A stretch of 64,000 nucleotides of DNA from an uncultured Anaerolineales bacterium (GTDB taxonomy: Bacteria; Chloroflexota; Anaerolineae; Aggregatilineales; Aggregatilineaceae): positions 1 through 64,000 of the forward strand of contig CAKZOB010000080.1 in the NCBI GenBank assembly GCA_937135955.1. Reading direction: 5' to 3'. A program made the translations under genes and the position numbers. Shown piece by piece: positions 18,051-26,921 of the stretch. The notes beneath the pieces are model-generated. The model ran no database searches. It was not told the origin of the DNA and saw only the letters and a program-made list of their open reading frames with translations. Numbering within the stretch: the first letter of the stretch is position 1; each line of letters begins with the position of its first letter.

Positions 18051-18686
18051 TCAGTGATAGCCAAGATGGGCGTGCTTTTCCCCATATGCTTTCAACCTGG
18101 CCAGTTGCTGAAACATGAACGCGAAATGCAGCACTTCCAGCCCAAGGTTGAAGAAGGAACTCAAAGGACCGTAGCTGTATCCCCGCCGGCGCACCAACAG
18201 CCGCGTGCTGCCATCGCGGCGGCGCTCCAGCAGATAGGCATACGTCACATCCTGGTGATGCCCTAACGGCAGGGCCAGGTTGAAACCGCCGAACACAAGC
18301 TGTCGCCCTGGCTCCACCGCTAGAATCCGGAACCCCCCGTCCATACTCTGACCTACCTGAGGCGGCGCGACATCCTGGCGAAGGAAATTTACGCTGGGAA
18401 TGCCCTGGTTCTTGATCATATCCAGGCCATAGTACCCCGTGAGAGCGCGTCCCATCTGAGCAATCCACGGCCAAACCGCTTCCGGAGGCGCGTCAATGTT
18501 AACAGCGTGGGTAGTCTCGAAATTGGGGTGGGGGATGTGCTCGTCGCCGGGTAAGCGGCGCTGGGCCTCGCCCAAGCGAGTGCCCCATTTGCGCAACTGG
18601 GGCCGCGCAAAGAAGTAGTACACGCCCAGAACCATCACGACCAGATTGCGCACCGAAATCCAGCAAGTCGTCTTACTCTTGTTCAA
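18051..18686 (-). CDS. SRPBCC-like protein with N-terminal membrane helix
   Basis: 211 residues. An N-terminal hydrophobic segment (about 10-28) probably anchors it. Residues of about 60-190 have the START/SRPBCC pattern: the opening strand VNIDAPPEAVWPWIAQMG, then GGFRILAVEPGRQLVFGG, and a long C-terminal helix LGLEVLHFAFMFQQLARLK. SRPBCC domains bind hydrophobic ligands in a deep pocket; the ligand is unknown here. The start is TTG at 18686, with a GGGAG sequence somewhat far upstream, so the exact start is uncertain. It is probably transcribed with pspC. Confidence 0.7.
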   Translation of the reverse strand: MNKSKTTCWISVRNLVVMVLGVYYFFARPQLRKWGTRLGEAQRRLPGDEHIPHPNFETTHAVNIDAPPEAVWPWIAQMGRALTGYYGLDMIKNQGIPSVNFLRQDVAPPQVGQSMDGGFRILAVEPGRQLVFGGFNLALPLGHHQDVTYAYLLERRRDGSTRLLVRRRGYSYGPLSSFFNLGLEVLHFAFMFQQLARLKAYGEKHAHLGYH

Positions 18687-18769
18687 CGACCACTTTCTCC
18701 CTCATTGCGCCAGCGCTCATTGAGGAGAACTATACCCCTGTGAACAGGTCTGAGCAAGGGCGCTGCAAC

Positions 18770-18948
18770 GGGCGCGTGCAAAATGTGTCAGGCAGTTTGC
18801 CGCTCTCCGCTTTACCTTGCTCCTAGCTCGCTTTGCCCGGTTCATGCCCTGTCCAATGTGAAGGCAACGAGACACGCCAGCGCCGAGTGGGGGTGAGGCA
18901 AATGCCCCTGCGTCAAATAAACCGCTGACAGCCTTTGCATACCCCCGC
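18770..18948 (+). repeat. Small inverted-repeat element, copy 2
   Basis: The left end (18770-18802) matches the right end of the element at 86-181 at 30 of 33 positions in opposite orientation. Looser similarity extends inward to about 18841. About 120 bases further, 18919-18948 holds a degenerate inverted copy of the same end (AAACCGCTGACA, then CTTTGCATACCCCC). The whole could therefore be a 179-bp unit with imperfect terminal inverted repeats. It lies between the SRPBCC gene and the promoter of the DnaB-like gene. No reading frame stands out inside. Confidence 0.5.
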
Positions 18949-18968
18949 ATGACAAAGACACAGGTGAA

Positions 18969-18997
18969 TTGCGCATAATACCACTCGCCAGTACAAT
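18969..18997 (+). promoter_or_regulatory. Promoter of the DnaB-C-like ATPase gene
   Basis: TTGCGC (18969-18974), 17 bases, TACAAT (18992-18997). The leader to the ATG at 19035 is about 30 bases and contains GGGAAG. The promoter starts 20 bases after the inverted-repeat element. Confidence 0.65.
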
Positions 18998-19034
18998 GGA
19001 AATAGCTTGCCGGTTCAAAGGGGAAGAACGGGAC

Positions 19035-20234
19035 ATGTCAACTCGACGATTCCATGACGATATGGCGGATCGCCCCGCTACAGGGCCACGTCCGGCGGAG
19101 CCTGGTGTGCCGCGCGTTTCCGAATCCGAAGCCGGGCAAATAGACGCTACGCGACAGCCGCGCGTGACACCGCGTGGAAGAGCCAGCCGTAACACTGCTC
19201 ATATGCCGCGCACCCTGGCTCAGGTCCTCTCGGAGGCCAACGATATGGTGGTGCGTGGCGATCTGACCGAATACGTCCCCCTTCCAACAGGTTTCGATCC
19301 CCTGGATGGGATGATCGGCGGCGGGCTGCGCAAGACAGAACTGGTCTTATTGGGAGGGGCGCAGGGCATTGGCAAGACCATTGCCACGCTGCAGATTGCG
19401 CGCAACATCGCCATGCGCAGTGGGCAGTTCGCGTTTTACCTTTCCTACGAGCACACCGAAACGCACCTGATGAACCGCCTGCTGTGCCTGGAGAGCATCA
19501 ATCCCCCCGAAATTGACCTGAAGAACGGTGTACGACTGAAAGACCTGTACGACATCATTATTGCCGAGCGTGCCAAGAGCACTCTCCGCGGGGGTGCGGA
19601 TGGACAGGGATCGTTACAGACCATTCTGCGGGAAAATGCGCGGACTGCCATGGCGCTGGCGCGTATGAACCGTTATGCCGACCGCCTGATCCTGGTCAAG
19701 GCCAGCCCCGCGGTTACGACGCTACGTGCCATCCGCGAGATGACCGCGCGCCTGTGCGATGCAACTGGCGGCAATGTGACCGTCTTCGTGGACTACCTGC
19801 AGAAAGTGGCAATTCACCCCGAACGAGCCACCGATGAGGCCGAGAAAGTGACCATTGTGGTTGAAGGGTTGAAGGACACGGCGCTGGCCCTCGGCGTGCC
19901 GGTGTGGGCTATTGTGGCCGCCGACCGCGAAGGTCTCAAGGCTAATCGGCTGCATTTGTTCCATCTGCGCGGCAGCTCGGCGCTGGACTACGAGTGTGAT
20001 ATTGCCATTATTATGAACAACAAGTACCACATCCTCTCCAAAGAGCATGTGGCCTTCAACCCCTATCAGGCGCGGCAATATCGCGATTGGGTCGTGTTCA
20101 CCATCGAGAAGAACCGGGCTGGGCGTGCCATGCAGGATATGGAGTTCCAACTGCATGCACCCTATTTCGCCTTCGACCCACGCGGTCAGCGTGTGCAACA
20201 GCAACTCATTGACGACAAGATCATCGAGAGTTGA
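19035..20234 (+). CDS. DnaB C-terminal-domain-like ATPase
   Basis: 399 residues. After a disordered, Arg/Pro-rich N-terminus of about 60 residues comes a RecA-fold ATPase like the C-terminal half of replicative helicase DnaB. It has TGFDPLDGMIGGGL, Walker A GGAQGIGKT (Lys114), the catalytic-Glu region YLSYEHT, Walker B VFVDYLQ (Asp253), LRGSSALDYECDIAIIM, and the KNRAG segment near the end. The DnaB N-terminal primase-interacting domain is missing. It may be an accessory or plasmid-type helicase, or a KaiC/RadA-like ATPase; true replicative function is doubtful. It has its own promoter and is followed by a strong hairpin. Confidence 0.75.
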   Translation: MSTRRFHDDMADRPATGPRPAEPGVPRVSESEAGQIDATRQPRVTPRGRASRNTAHMPRTLAQVLSEANDMVVRGDLTEYVPLPTGFDPLDGMIGGGLRKTELVLLGGAQGIGKTIATLQIARNIAMRSGQFAFYLSYEHTETHLMNRLLCLESINPPEIDLKNGVRLKDLYDIIIAERAKSTLRGGADGQGSLQTILRENARTAMALARMNRYADRLILVKASPAVTTLRAIREMTARLCDATGGNVTVFVDYLQKVAIHPERATDEAEKVTIVVEGLKDTALALGVPVWAIVAADREGLKANRLHLFHLRGSSALDYECDIAIIMNNKYHILSKEHVAFNPYQARQYRDWVVFTIEKNRAGRAMQDMEFQLHAPYFAFDPRGQRVQQQLIDDKIIES

Positions 20235-20262
20235 GCAAAGTCTTCATCGCCTCCCCAAGAAG

Positions 20263-20286
20263 AAAGGCACCCATGGGGGTGCCTTT
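20263..20286. terminator. Bidirectional terminator between the DnaB-like gene and lipA
   Basis: A perfect 10-bp stem AAAGGCACCC / GGGTGCCTTT with a 4-base loop ATGG. On the minus strand it is followed by TTCTTC, and on the plus strand by a short T stretch within the stem, so it can serve both convergent genes. Confidence 0.85.
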
Positions 20287-20306
20287 GTCGCTTGCGGCAT
20301 GGTACG

Positions 20307-21275
20307 CTACTGCTCTGTACGTAGTCGAAAGTGATACAACTGCGAGAGCTGCCGGACCTGTTGTTCAGCGCGGTAGCTGCTGCGTACCAGCGGACCAGAC
20401 TCCACCCATTTGAAGCCGCGGTCGAGCGCAATACGTTTTAGCTCAGCAAATTCGTCGGGATGGTAGTAGCGGGCGATGGGCATGTGTTGCTTGCTGGGCT
20501 GCAGATACTGGCCGATCGTCAGAATGTCCACCCCCCAACTGGCCAGGTCTTCGATGACCTCGACCACCTCGTCGAAGGTCTCACCCAGTCCCACCATAAT
20601 CCCGCTCTTGGTGAGCACCAGGGGATCAAGTTCCTTGGCGTTGCGCAGGGTCGCCGCGGCCCATTCGTAACGATCTTGAGGCTGAACCTGACGGAACAGC
20701 CGCGGTACAGTCTCCACATTGTGGTTAAGAATTTCCGGCTGCGCCTCCATGACGATCTTGAGGGCATCGCGATTGCCTTTGAAGTCGGGGATGAGCACTT
20801 CGATGCTGCACCCCGGCTGAACCTGGCGGATGCGGCGGATGACCATGGCAAAGATAGGCGCGCCGCCATCGGGCCGCTCGTCGCGGTTGACGCTGGTGAT
20901 CACCACATGGCGCAAATTCATGGCCTTTACCGATTGCGCAATCCGGTTTGGTTCCTGCCAGTCCAGCGGAGCAGGGCGACCGGTTTTGATGTCACAGAAG
21001 CGGCAGGAGCGCGTGCAGATATCGCCCATCATCAAGAAAGTGGCCGTGCCTGCCCCCCAGCACTCGCCCATGTTGGGGCAGCGGGCCTCTTCACAGACGG
21101 TATGAAGCTGCTTGCTGCGCATCAAGCCGCGCACCATTTCGTAAGTAGCGCCGCTCGGAGCGCGCACCTTGATCCATTCTGGGCGGCGTTTGGGGCGCTC
21201 TTCATTCAAAACGCCGATTTGATCAGGATGAACAGGTTCTACCACCAGTCTTCTCCGTGTTAGATGGCCACACAT
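20307..21275 (-). CDS. lipA: Lipoyl synthase
   Basis: LipA is a radical-SAM enzyme that inserts two sulfurs into protein-bound octanoyl groups to make lipoyl cofactors for 2-oxoacid dehydrogenases and the glycine cleavage system. The auxiliary cluster motif is in [14 protein letters not shown], and the radical-SAM cluster in [14 protein letters not shown] and the C-terminal [13 protein letters not shown] complete the family signature. The ATG at 21275 gives 322 residues. A minus-strand TATAAT at 21297-21292 lies only 16 bases upstream, so the leader is very short and readings extending to 21329 are unlikely. No lipB or lplA is seen in the window. Confidence 0.94.
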   Translation of the reverse strand: MCGHLTRRRLVVEPVHPDQIGVLNEERPKRRPEWIKVRAPSGATYEMVRGLMRSKQLHTVCEEARCPNMGECWGAGTATFLMMGDICTRSCRFCDIKTGRPAPLDWQEPNRIAQSVKAMNLRHVVITSVNRDERPDGGAPIFAMVIRRIRQVQPGCSIEVLIPDFKGNRDALKIVMEAQPEILNHNVETVPRLFRQVQPQDRYEWAAATLRNAKELDPLVLTKSGIMVGLGETFDEVVEVIEDLASWGVDILTIGQYLQPSKQHMPIARYYHPDEFAELKRIALDRGFKWVESGPLVRSSYRAEQQVRQLSQLYHFRLRTEQ

Positions 21276-21291
21276 ACCATAGACCAGCCAG

Positions 21292-21297
21292 ATTATA
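21292..21297 (-). promoter_or_regulatory. lipA -10 box
   Basis: TATAAT on the minus strand, 16 bases before the lipA ATG. No good -35 was found at normal spacing. The implied leader of fewer than 10 bases leaves little room for a ribosome-binding site. Confidence 0.4.
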
Positions 21298-21410
21298 GCG
21301 CGCTTGCTGGCAAACGCCGAAGCGAGCACAGGCCAAACGCAGGCGAAGCGTGCGCCGAAGCAGTGGCCGATTACGTTGAGCGACGCTATGATAGCCTGGA
21401 AGAGGGGATC

Positions 21411-22985
21411 ATGAGATCGAGACGATACGCTCAGCTCGCCACAGTCACGCTTGTTGTGCTCCTGTTGCTCGCGTGTGCGCCTGAGCCTGACGGGGAATTA
21501 TCAACTGTCGCGCCGGAGGCTCAGACACTCGCCGCACCGCTGGCAAGTGTCACGCTTGCGCCGCTCCTATCCCCCACGGTCGTCCCCTCGACAGCGCTGC
21601 CAGGTACTGCTACTCCTAACGCCCACGCCTGCAGCGCGAGTAACGTGGCCTACGAGATTGAAGCCACCCTGGATTGGCCCAGCCAAAGCCTCGAAGTAGA
21701 AGAGACGCTGACTTTCCACAACGATACAGGGCACCCCCTGGACGCCTTGGTGCTGGCATTTCCAGGGACGATAGCGCCCGAAGAGCTAACTCTGAAGCGC
21801 ATCGCGCTGGGAAATTCAGCCCTGCGGGACTATATCTTGAACGGCCAACAACTCATCCTGCCCTTGCCAAGCCCGCTACTTCCGACGGAAGTCGTGCAGG
21901 TGAGCCTGCGCTTTAACCTGTCTATTCCCCCTATTCGCTCAGGGTATCGGCACGGTCACCTGGGTTACTGGGGGTACAGCGCTCGTCAGACCAACCTGGG
22001 CCTGTGGTTTCCACAGTTACTCCCCTACAAAGAGGAAAATGGCTGGACCTGGCATCAGTTCTGGCCCGTTGGCGAGACGAATGTCTCGCGTGCCGCCAAC
22101 TATCGCGTCACACTGCGAGTCCAGGGCGCGCCGGATACACTTCGTGTTGCCGGGCCGGGGGCTTTCGTGCGCTCCAGTGCCAATACATGGCGCTTTGAAC
22201 TCTGCGACAGCCGAGAACTGAGTTTGTCCCTCTCTGATCAGTTCAGGCTGCTGACAACGACCTCAGCGGGAGGCACGCCGGTAGAATTGTTTCTGTTGGA
22301 CAGCGGAGACGAACAGGCTATGCATGCCGCACGACACGCCCTGCAGGTAGCTACCGATGCGCTCGACCTGTTTGAGGAACGCTTTGGCCCCTTCCTGTTC
22401 GACCGCCTAGTGGTCGTCGAGGGAGATTTTCCGGATGGGATGGAATTCAGCGGGTTAGTCTTCGTCAGCGAGGCGTGGTTCCGCACCTGGCAGGGAACGC
22501 CCAACGACTGGCTGACGCTCATCACGGCGCACGAGGTGGCCCATCAGTGGTGGTACGCCGCGGTGGGAAACGATCAGGCTGCGGCACCTTACCTGGATGA
22601 AGCTTTGGCTACCTACAGCGAGTTGCTCTTCGTTGAGCATTACTACCCGGAACTGGTCGAATGGTGGTGGGCCTTTCGGGTCAACGCATACTCTCCGAGC
22701 GGCCCAGTGGACATGCCGGTTACAGCCTTCAACGCACCCCGGCCCTACATCAATACGGTCTATCTGCAGGGCGCGCGGATGTTGCATGATCTGCGCCTGG
22801 CGATGGGTGACGAGGCATTCTTCGCTTGGCTGACACACTATGTCGAGGCTATGCGTGGCAAGATCGCCGAACCGGCGGATTTTTGGGGCGCAATGACCGC
22901 CGAGGCGTATGCTCTCACCGCGCCCATCCGTCAACAGTATCTGGCGCAGGCCAGCGTGGTCTCTCTGCCTGACGCCATCCCGTAG
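21411..22985 (+). CDS. M1-like metallopeptidase lipoprotein
   Basis: 524 residues. A lipoprotein signal peptide ends in the lipobox LLAC (Cys22), followed by a Thr/Pro-rich linker to about 65. The N-terminal beta domain precedes a gluzincin catalytic domain with HEVAH (374-378) and the third zinc ligand Glu397 in LDEAL, exactly 18 residues on. The substrate-site motif resembles GxMEN as GMEFSGLVF. It would be an extracellular, membrane-tethered aminopeptidase-like enzyme. The ATG at 21411 has GAGGGG 5 bases upstream and begins the signal peptide, whereas the longer reading from 21264 has no signal logic. It is divergent from lipA. Confidence 0.88.
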   Translation: MRSRRYAQLATVTLVVLLLLACAPEPDGELSTVAPEAQTLAAPLASVTLAPLLSPTVVPSTALPGTATPNAHACSASNVAYEIEATLDWPSQSLEVEETLTFHNDTGHPLDALVLAFPGTIAPEELTLKRIALGNSALRDYILNGQQLILPLPSPLLPTEVVQVSLRFNLSIPPIRSGYRHGHLGYWGYSARQTNLGLWFPQLLPYKEENGWTWHQFWPVGETNVSRAANYRVTLRVQGAPDTLRVAGPGAFVRSSANTWRFELCDSRELSLSLSDQFRLLTTTSAGGTPVELFLLDSGDEQAMHAARHALQVATDALDLFEERFGPFLFDRLVVVEGDFPDGMEFSGLVFVSEAWFRTWQGTPNDWLTLITAHEVAHQWWYAAVGNDQAAAPYLDEALATYSELLFVEHYYPELVEWWWAFRVNAYSPSGPVDMPVTAFNAPRPYINTVYLQGARMLHDLRLAMGDEAFFAWLTHYVEAMRGKIAEPADFWGAMTAEAYALTAPIRQQYLAQASVVSLPDAIP

Positions 22986-23025
22986 GCCGATCTGGGGCTG
23001 GACAAGCAGGGAAAATAGATTGCGC

Positions 23026-23031
23026 TATACT
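23026..23031 (+). promoter_or_regulatory. comM -10 box
   Basis: TATACT 47 bases before the comM ATG. A convincing -35 box at standard spacing is absent. Confidence 0.3.
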
Positions 23032-23078
23032 GTTGGCCGCACTGAGTTTGTTCCTGCATACTTCCTTGCGGACACATC

Positions 23079-24614
23079 ATGTTAGCAACTGTCTATTCCT
23101 GCGCTGTTGTGGGCCTCGACGGGGAGATCATCCAGGTCGAGGTGGACTACAATCCGAACTCGTTGCCAGCGTTCACCGTTGTTGGTCTGCCTGACACGGC
23201 AGTCCAGGAGAGCCGTGAACGGGTGCGGGCTGCCATTCGCAATAGCGGGCTACAATTTCCCAACAAGCGCTATACCGTGAATCTTGCGCCGGCGAGCCTG
23301 CGCAAAGAAGGCCCTGCCTATGACCTGCCGATGGCTATCGGCGTATTGGCGGCAACTGATCAAGTGCCGTTGCCCAAGCTCGAAGGATCGGTGTTTGTGG
23401 GCGAATTGTCGCTGGATGGCTCGGTACGGCACGTGAGTGGCATTCTGCCCATCGCCCATCGAGCGTGGGTGGACGGCTACGAACGTCTCTTTGTCCCCGA
23501 AGAGGATGCGCCACAGGCTGCTCTGGTGCCGGAGATCGAAATCATCCCCGTGCACTCCCTGGGACACCTGGTTGAGCACCTGTACGATCTGGCCCCGATT
23601 CCGGCTTACGTCCGCTCCGACATTGACCCCACTCCGCCGCAACATTTGGATGGGCTGACCGATTTCGCTGACGTGAAAGGTCAGGAGCATGTCAAGCGCG
23701 CCCTGGAAGTAGCTGCAGCAGGTGGACACAATGTGCTGATGGTGGGACCGCCGGGCGTCGGCAAGACCCTGCTGGCGCGGGCCTTGCCCGGCATTTTGCC
23801 AAGCATGACTCTGGACGAAGCACTGGAAGTCACACGCATCTACTCGGTTGCTGACCTGCTGCCCGCCGATAAACCGCTCATGCGCGTCCGTCCCTTCCGG
23901 GCACCGCATCACACCATCAGCGAGGCGGGCCTGGTAGGCGGCGGATCGTGGCCTCAGCCGGGCGAAGTCTCGCTGGCGCACCGGGGCATTCTCTTCCTGG
24001 ACGAACTGCTGGAATTCGGCAACCATACGCTGGAAGTCTTGCGGCAGCCTATCGAGGACAAACAGGTGACCATCAGCCGGGCGCGGGTCGCGCTGTCATT
24101 TCCGGCCAATTTTATGCTGGTCGCCGCGATGAACCCGTGTCCCTGCGGCTACTACGGCGATCCCGTGCGCGAGTGCACCTGTTCACCGGCGGCAATTCGG
24201 CGCTATCAACAGCGGCTCTCTGGCCCGATGCTCGACCGGATTGATATTCATGTAGATGTGCCACGTGTGGATTACGACAAGCTCACCGATGAGCGTCGCG
24301 GAGAGCCATCGGCTACGGTGCGCAAGCGCGTAGAGGCTGCGCGCGCCTTGCAACACGAACGCTTCAAAGAAGAGCCGCGCTTGCAGTGCAATGCCGACAT
24401 GGGGGCCAGCGACATTCGGCGCTTTTGCCAGCCAGAACCGGCAGCCAAGCAACTGCTGGATACCACCTTGCGCAAGATGCAACTCAGCGCGCGCGCCTAT
24501 CACCGTATCCTGAAGCTGAGCCGCACTATTGCCGACCTGGACGGGAGCGAAGTTATTCGGGTGACGCACATCGCCGAGGCCATCCAGTATCGCCCCCGGC
24601 GCATTCTCTACTGA
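23079..24614 (+). CDS. comM: ComM/YifB family Mg-chelatase-like ATPase
   Basis: 511 residues. The N-terminal Lon-like fold domain begins LATVYSCAVVGLDG and continues VVGLPDTAVQESRERVRAAI. The AAA+ domain carries Walker A GPPGVGKTLL near 222-231, Walker B ILFLDELLEF near 303-312, and the zinc-type motif NPCPCGYYGDP. The family C-terminal domain ends LDGSEVIRVTHIAEAIQYR. ComM is a hexameric helicase that drives branch migration during integration of transformed DNA. In this window it fits with ComEC, but the two loci are 18 kb apart. It is convergent with mobA, with 7 bases between. Confidence 0.94.
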   Translation: MLATVYSCAVVGLDGEIIQVEVDYNPNSLPAFTVVGLPDTAVQESRERVRAAIRNSGLQFPNKRYTVNLAPASLRKEGPAYDLPMAIGVLAATDQVPLPKLEGSVFVGELSLDGSVRHVSGILPIAHRAWVDGYERLFVPEEDAPQAALVPEIEIIPVHSLGHLVEHLYDLAPIPAYVRSDIDPTPPQHLDGLTDFADVKGQEHVKRALEVAAAGGHNVLMVGPPGVGKTLLARALPGILPSMTLDEALEVTRIYSVADLLPADKPLMRVRPFRAPHHTISEAGLVGGGSWPQPGEVSLAHRGILFLDELLEFGNHTLEVLRQPIEDKQVTISRARVALSFPANFMLVAAMNPCPCGYYGDPVRECTCSPAAIRRYQQRLSGPMLDRIDIHVDVPRVDYDKLTDERRGEPSATVRKRVEAARALQHERFKEEPRLQCNADMGASDIRRFCQPEPAAKQLLDTTLRKMQLSARAYHRILKLSRTIADLDGSEVIRVTHIAEAIQYRPRRILY

Positions 24615-24621
24615 TATGCGC

Positions 24622-25224
24622 TCAGGCTTCGCTCTCGGCGTCGCGCAGCTCGTCGGGCGTGTTGATGTTGTGGAATGATCGGCCCTCTGGATCGAGGTCG
24701 CAGTATTCCTCAGGGATCACGTAGCGAACTTTCACCCGTTCGTAGAAGCCAATGACTTTGAGCCGATCGCGCTTAAGGTCTTCGAAGATGGGTTCCAGGC
24801 ACGTCCGACAGTAGACAGCATGTAACCCCTGGGGTCGGTCGTTGAATATGGGCACGATCACGTCGGGCGGTGTCTCAGGAGTCTCGTCGCATAGACCTAT
24901 CAAGCGTTGCAACAGCGCAGTGCTGAGAAACGGCATATCGCAAGCCACTATCAGGCAGTAATCAGTGGGGCTATGGGTGAGAGCGGAGTAGATTCCCCCC
25001 AGCGCCCCTTTCTCTGGCAGCACGTCGGGATACACTGGCAGTCCCAGGTAGGCGTAGTCCGCGGGGCGATTGGCGATCAGCAGGATGTGAGTGGCACCGA
25101 GTGGCCGGATACGCTCAAGCACATGCTCGATCAAGGGTTTGCCGTGGAGGAGCACAAACGCCTTGTCGCGCCCCATACGCGAACTCTTGCCGCCAGCGAC
25201 AATGACTGCACTGAAGTTGACCAC
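24622..25224 (-). CDS. mobA: Molybdenum cofactor guanylyltransferase
   Basis: MobA transfers GMP from GTP to molybdopterin, forming the bis-MGD type cofactor precursor used by enzymes such as formate dehydrogenase and nitrate reductase. The nucleotide loop VIVAGGKSSRMGRDKA is near the N-terminus, followed by GALGGIYSAL and the metal-binding CDMPF. The start GTG at 25224 (200 residues) is chosen because GAGG stands 6 bases upstream and the protein then begins with the nucleotide-binding strand; the reading up to 25296 adds an unlikely leader. No other Moco genes are adjacent. Confidence 0.9.
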   Translation of the reverse strand: MVNFSAVIVAGGKSSRMGRDKAFVLLHGKPLIEHVLERIRPLGATHILLIANRPADYAYLGLPVYPDVLPEKGALGGIYSALTHSPTDYCLIVACDMPFLSTALLQRLIGLCDETPETPPDVIVPIFNDRPQGLHAVYCRTCLEPIFEDLKRDRLKVIGFYERVKVRYVIPEEYCDLDPEGRSFHNINTPDELRDAESEA

Positions 25225-25283
25225 TGCGCACCTCACCACACATCCTGTCAGTAGAAGCCAGGCGAAGTTGTCTCTAAGAGAGG

Positions 25284-25310
25284 TTGCAAAGAACAACCAG
25301 ATTGTATAAT
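25284..25310 (+). promoter_or_regulatory. Promoter of the sugar ABC importer operon
   Basis: TTGCAA (25284-25289), 15 bases, TATAAT (25305-25310). The spacing is short, but the -10 is perfect. The leader to the binding-protein ATG is about 180 bases and contains a hairpin with stem TCTCCC/GGGAGA at 25419-25436 plus an isolated GAGGAGGTGAG at 25385-25395, suggesting post-transcriptional control. No known riboswitch class was recognised. Confidence 0.45.
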
Positions 25311-25495
25311 ATAGAGGTGCTTACCAACTAGACACCGCTTTACCCATCTGGAAGTTCAGTCGCAGACCTGTCCGAAAATCAGCCGAGGAGGTGAGAAACA
25401 GCGAAACAAACGTCCGTATCTCCCAGCACCGGGAGACAAAAGGTTTCCCGTATCCCTGTTATCTATTTGGTCAAGAGCTAAAGGAGCAAAGGAAA

Positions 25496-26809
25496 ATGTT
25501 TAAGCGTCTTGGTGTTCTCGTGTTGATCGCCATGCTGCTGGTCGGCGTCGCTCCGCGTGGCGGGGCAGGCGCTCAAGGGGAAGTCTGGTGCGGCACGGAT
25601 GAGCCGGTCAACCTGACCTTCATCGCTGGTACAGTTGGCGGCGAGCACGAAGTATACGTCAGCATCGTCGAGAAATTTATGGCTGAGATCTGCCCCAACG
25701 TGACGGTGAAGGTGGTAGAACGGCCCGAAAGCACTACTGACACGCTGGCACAGTATCAGCAGTTCTTTGCAGCGCAGAGTCCGGAACTGGATGTCTTCAT
25801 GATTGACGTGGCCTGGCCGGGCCTGATCGCCGAGCACCTGCTGGATGTCAGCGAATATCTCGACGAGGAAGCGCTCAGCCGCTTCTATCCGGCGCTGATC
25901 GAGGCGTACACCATCGGTGGCCGTCTGGTAGCACTGCCCTGGTTCGCTGGATCGGGTATGCTCTACTACCGCACGGACTTGCTGGAGAAGTATGGCCTGG
26001 AAGTGCCGCAGACCTGGGATGAACTGGCCGCGGCAGCCAAGACCATTCAGGAAGGCGAACGCGCTGCCGGTAACCCCGATTTCTGGGGATTCGTCTTCCA
26101 GGGCAAGGCCTATGAGGGGCTGACCTGCGACGCGCTCGAATGGCAGGTGTCGTATGGTGGTGGTCGTATCCTCAGCCCAGAGGGCGTGATCGAGGTCAAC
26201 GACCCGGCGACCATCGAGATCTTCGACAAGATCGCGAGCTGGGTTGGCGACTTCGTGCCGCCGGATGTGGTGAACTACCAGGAAGAAGATGCCCGCGCCG
26301 TCTGGCAGGCGGGGAACGCCGCTTTCATGCGCAACTGGGGGTATGCCTACACCTTGGGTCAGGCCGAAGACAGCGTGATCAAGGACAAGTTCAGCGTGGC
26401 TCCGCTGCCGGGCAAAGAGCCGGGCATGAGCGCCGCGACGCTGGGCGGTTGGGGCCTGTCTGTTTCCAAGTACTCGGCCAATCCCGAAGCGTCTGTCGCC
26501 TTCATCAACTGGATGACCGACTATGATGCGCTGAAGCTGTTCCACCTGGCCCGCGGTGAAGCGCCTGTGTTGCCCACCCTGTATGAGGATCCGGAACTGC
26601 TTGAGGTGTTGCCCTACCTGGCCTACACGGGCGACGTGCTCAACTTCGCGACGGCCCGTCCGGGCGGTGTAGCTGGCACACAGTATGGCACTGTCTCGGA
26701 ACTGTACTACACGGCTGTCAACAACATCCTGTCCGGCAAGACGGATGCGGCAACCGCTATGGCGGAGTTGGAACTGGCCCTGGCGGACCTGGGCTTTGAA
26801 CTTCCCTAG
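25496..26809 (+). CDS. Extracellular sugar-binding protein of an ABC importer
   Basis: 437 residues of the MalE/UgpB cluster. A signal peptide (about 5-27, ending GAGAQG) precedes the two-lobe binding fold. Landmarks are LDVFMIDVAWPGLIAEHLL, the ligand-side LPWFAGSGMLYYRTDLLEKYG, and AAFMRNWGYAYTL, which resemble trehalose/maltose- or glycoside-binding proteins of thermophiles. There is no lipobox cysteine at the cleavage site, so unlike many Gram-positive binding proteins it may not be lipidated. The ATG at 25496 has AGGAG about 9 bases upstream. A stable hairpin separates it from the permease genes. Confidence 0.9.
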   Translation: MFKRLGVLVLIAMLLVGVAPRGGAGAQGEVWCGTDEPVNLTFIAGTVGGEHEVYVSIVEKFMAEICPNVTVKVVERPESTTDTLAQYQQFFAAQSPELDVFMIDVAWPGLIAEHLLDVSEYLDEEALSRFYPALIEAYTIGGRLVALPWFAGSGMLYYRTDLLEKYGLEVPQTWDELAAAAKTIQEGERAAGNPDFWGFVFQGKAYEGLTCDALEWQVSYGGGRILSPEGVIEVNDPATIEIFDKIASWVGDFVPPDVVNYQEEDARAVWQAGNAAFMRNWGYAYTLGQAEDSVIKDKFSVAPLPGKEPGMSAATLGGWGLSVSKYSANPEASVAFINWMTDYDALKLFHLARGEAPVLPTLYEDPELLEVLPYLAYTGDVLNFATARPGGVAGTQYGTVSELYYTAVNNILSGKTDAATAMAELELALADLGFELP

Positions 26810-26855
26810 GCTGCCCGCAGCAGTCGCTCTGCTGACATGATGAATCGCTGATCAA

Positions 26856-26883
26856 GGCTGGGGGCAGAGGGTTGCCCCCAGCC
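26856..26883 (+). terminator. Intra-operon hairpin after the binding-protein gene
   Basis: An 11-bp perfect stem GGCTGGGGGCA / TGCCCCCAGCC with a 6-base loop, followed by TGCATTTATG rather than a full T tract. It sits in the 112-base gap before the permease gene. It would let some transcripts stop or be protected here, giving more binding protein than permease, a common arrangement. Confidence 0.6.
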
Positions 26884-26921
26884 TGCATTTATGAGGCTGT
26901 ATCAGAGGGGAGGCTGGTGCA

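Noticed and set aside
25478-26545. 355-codon frame on the minus strand.
   Set aside because: Antisense to the sugar-binding protein; no domain, no ribosome site.
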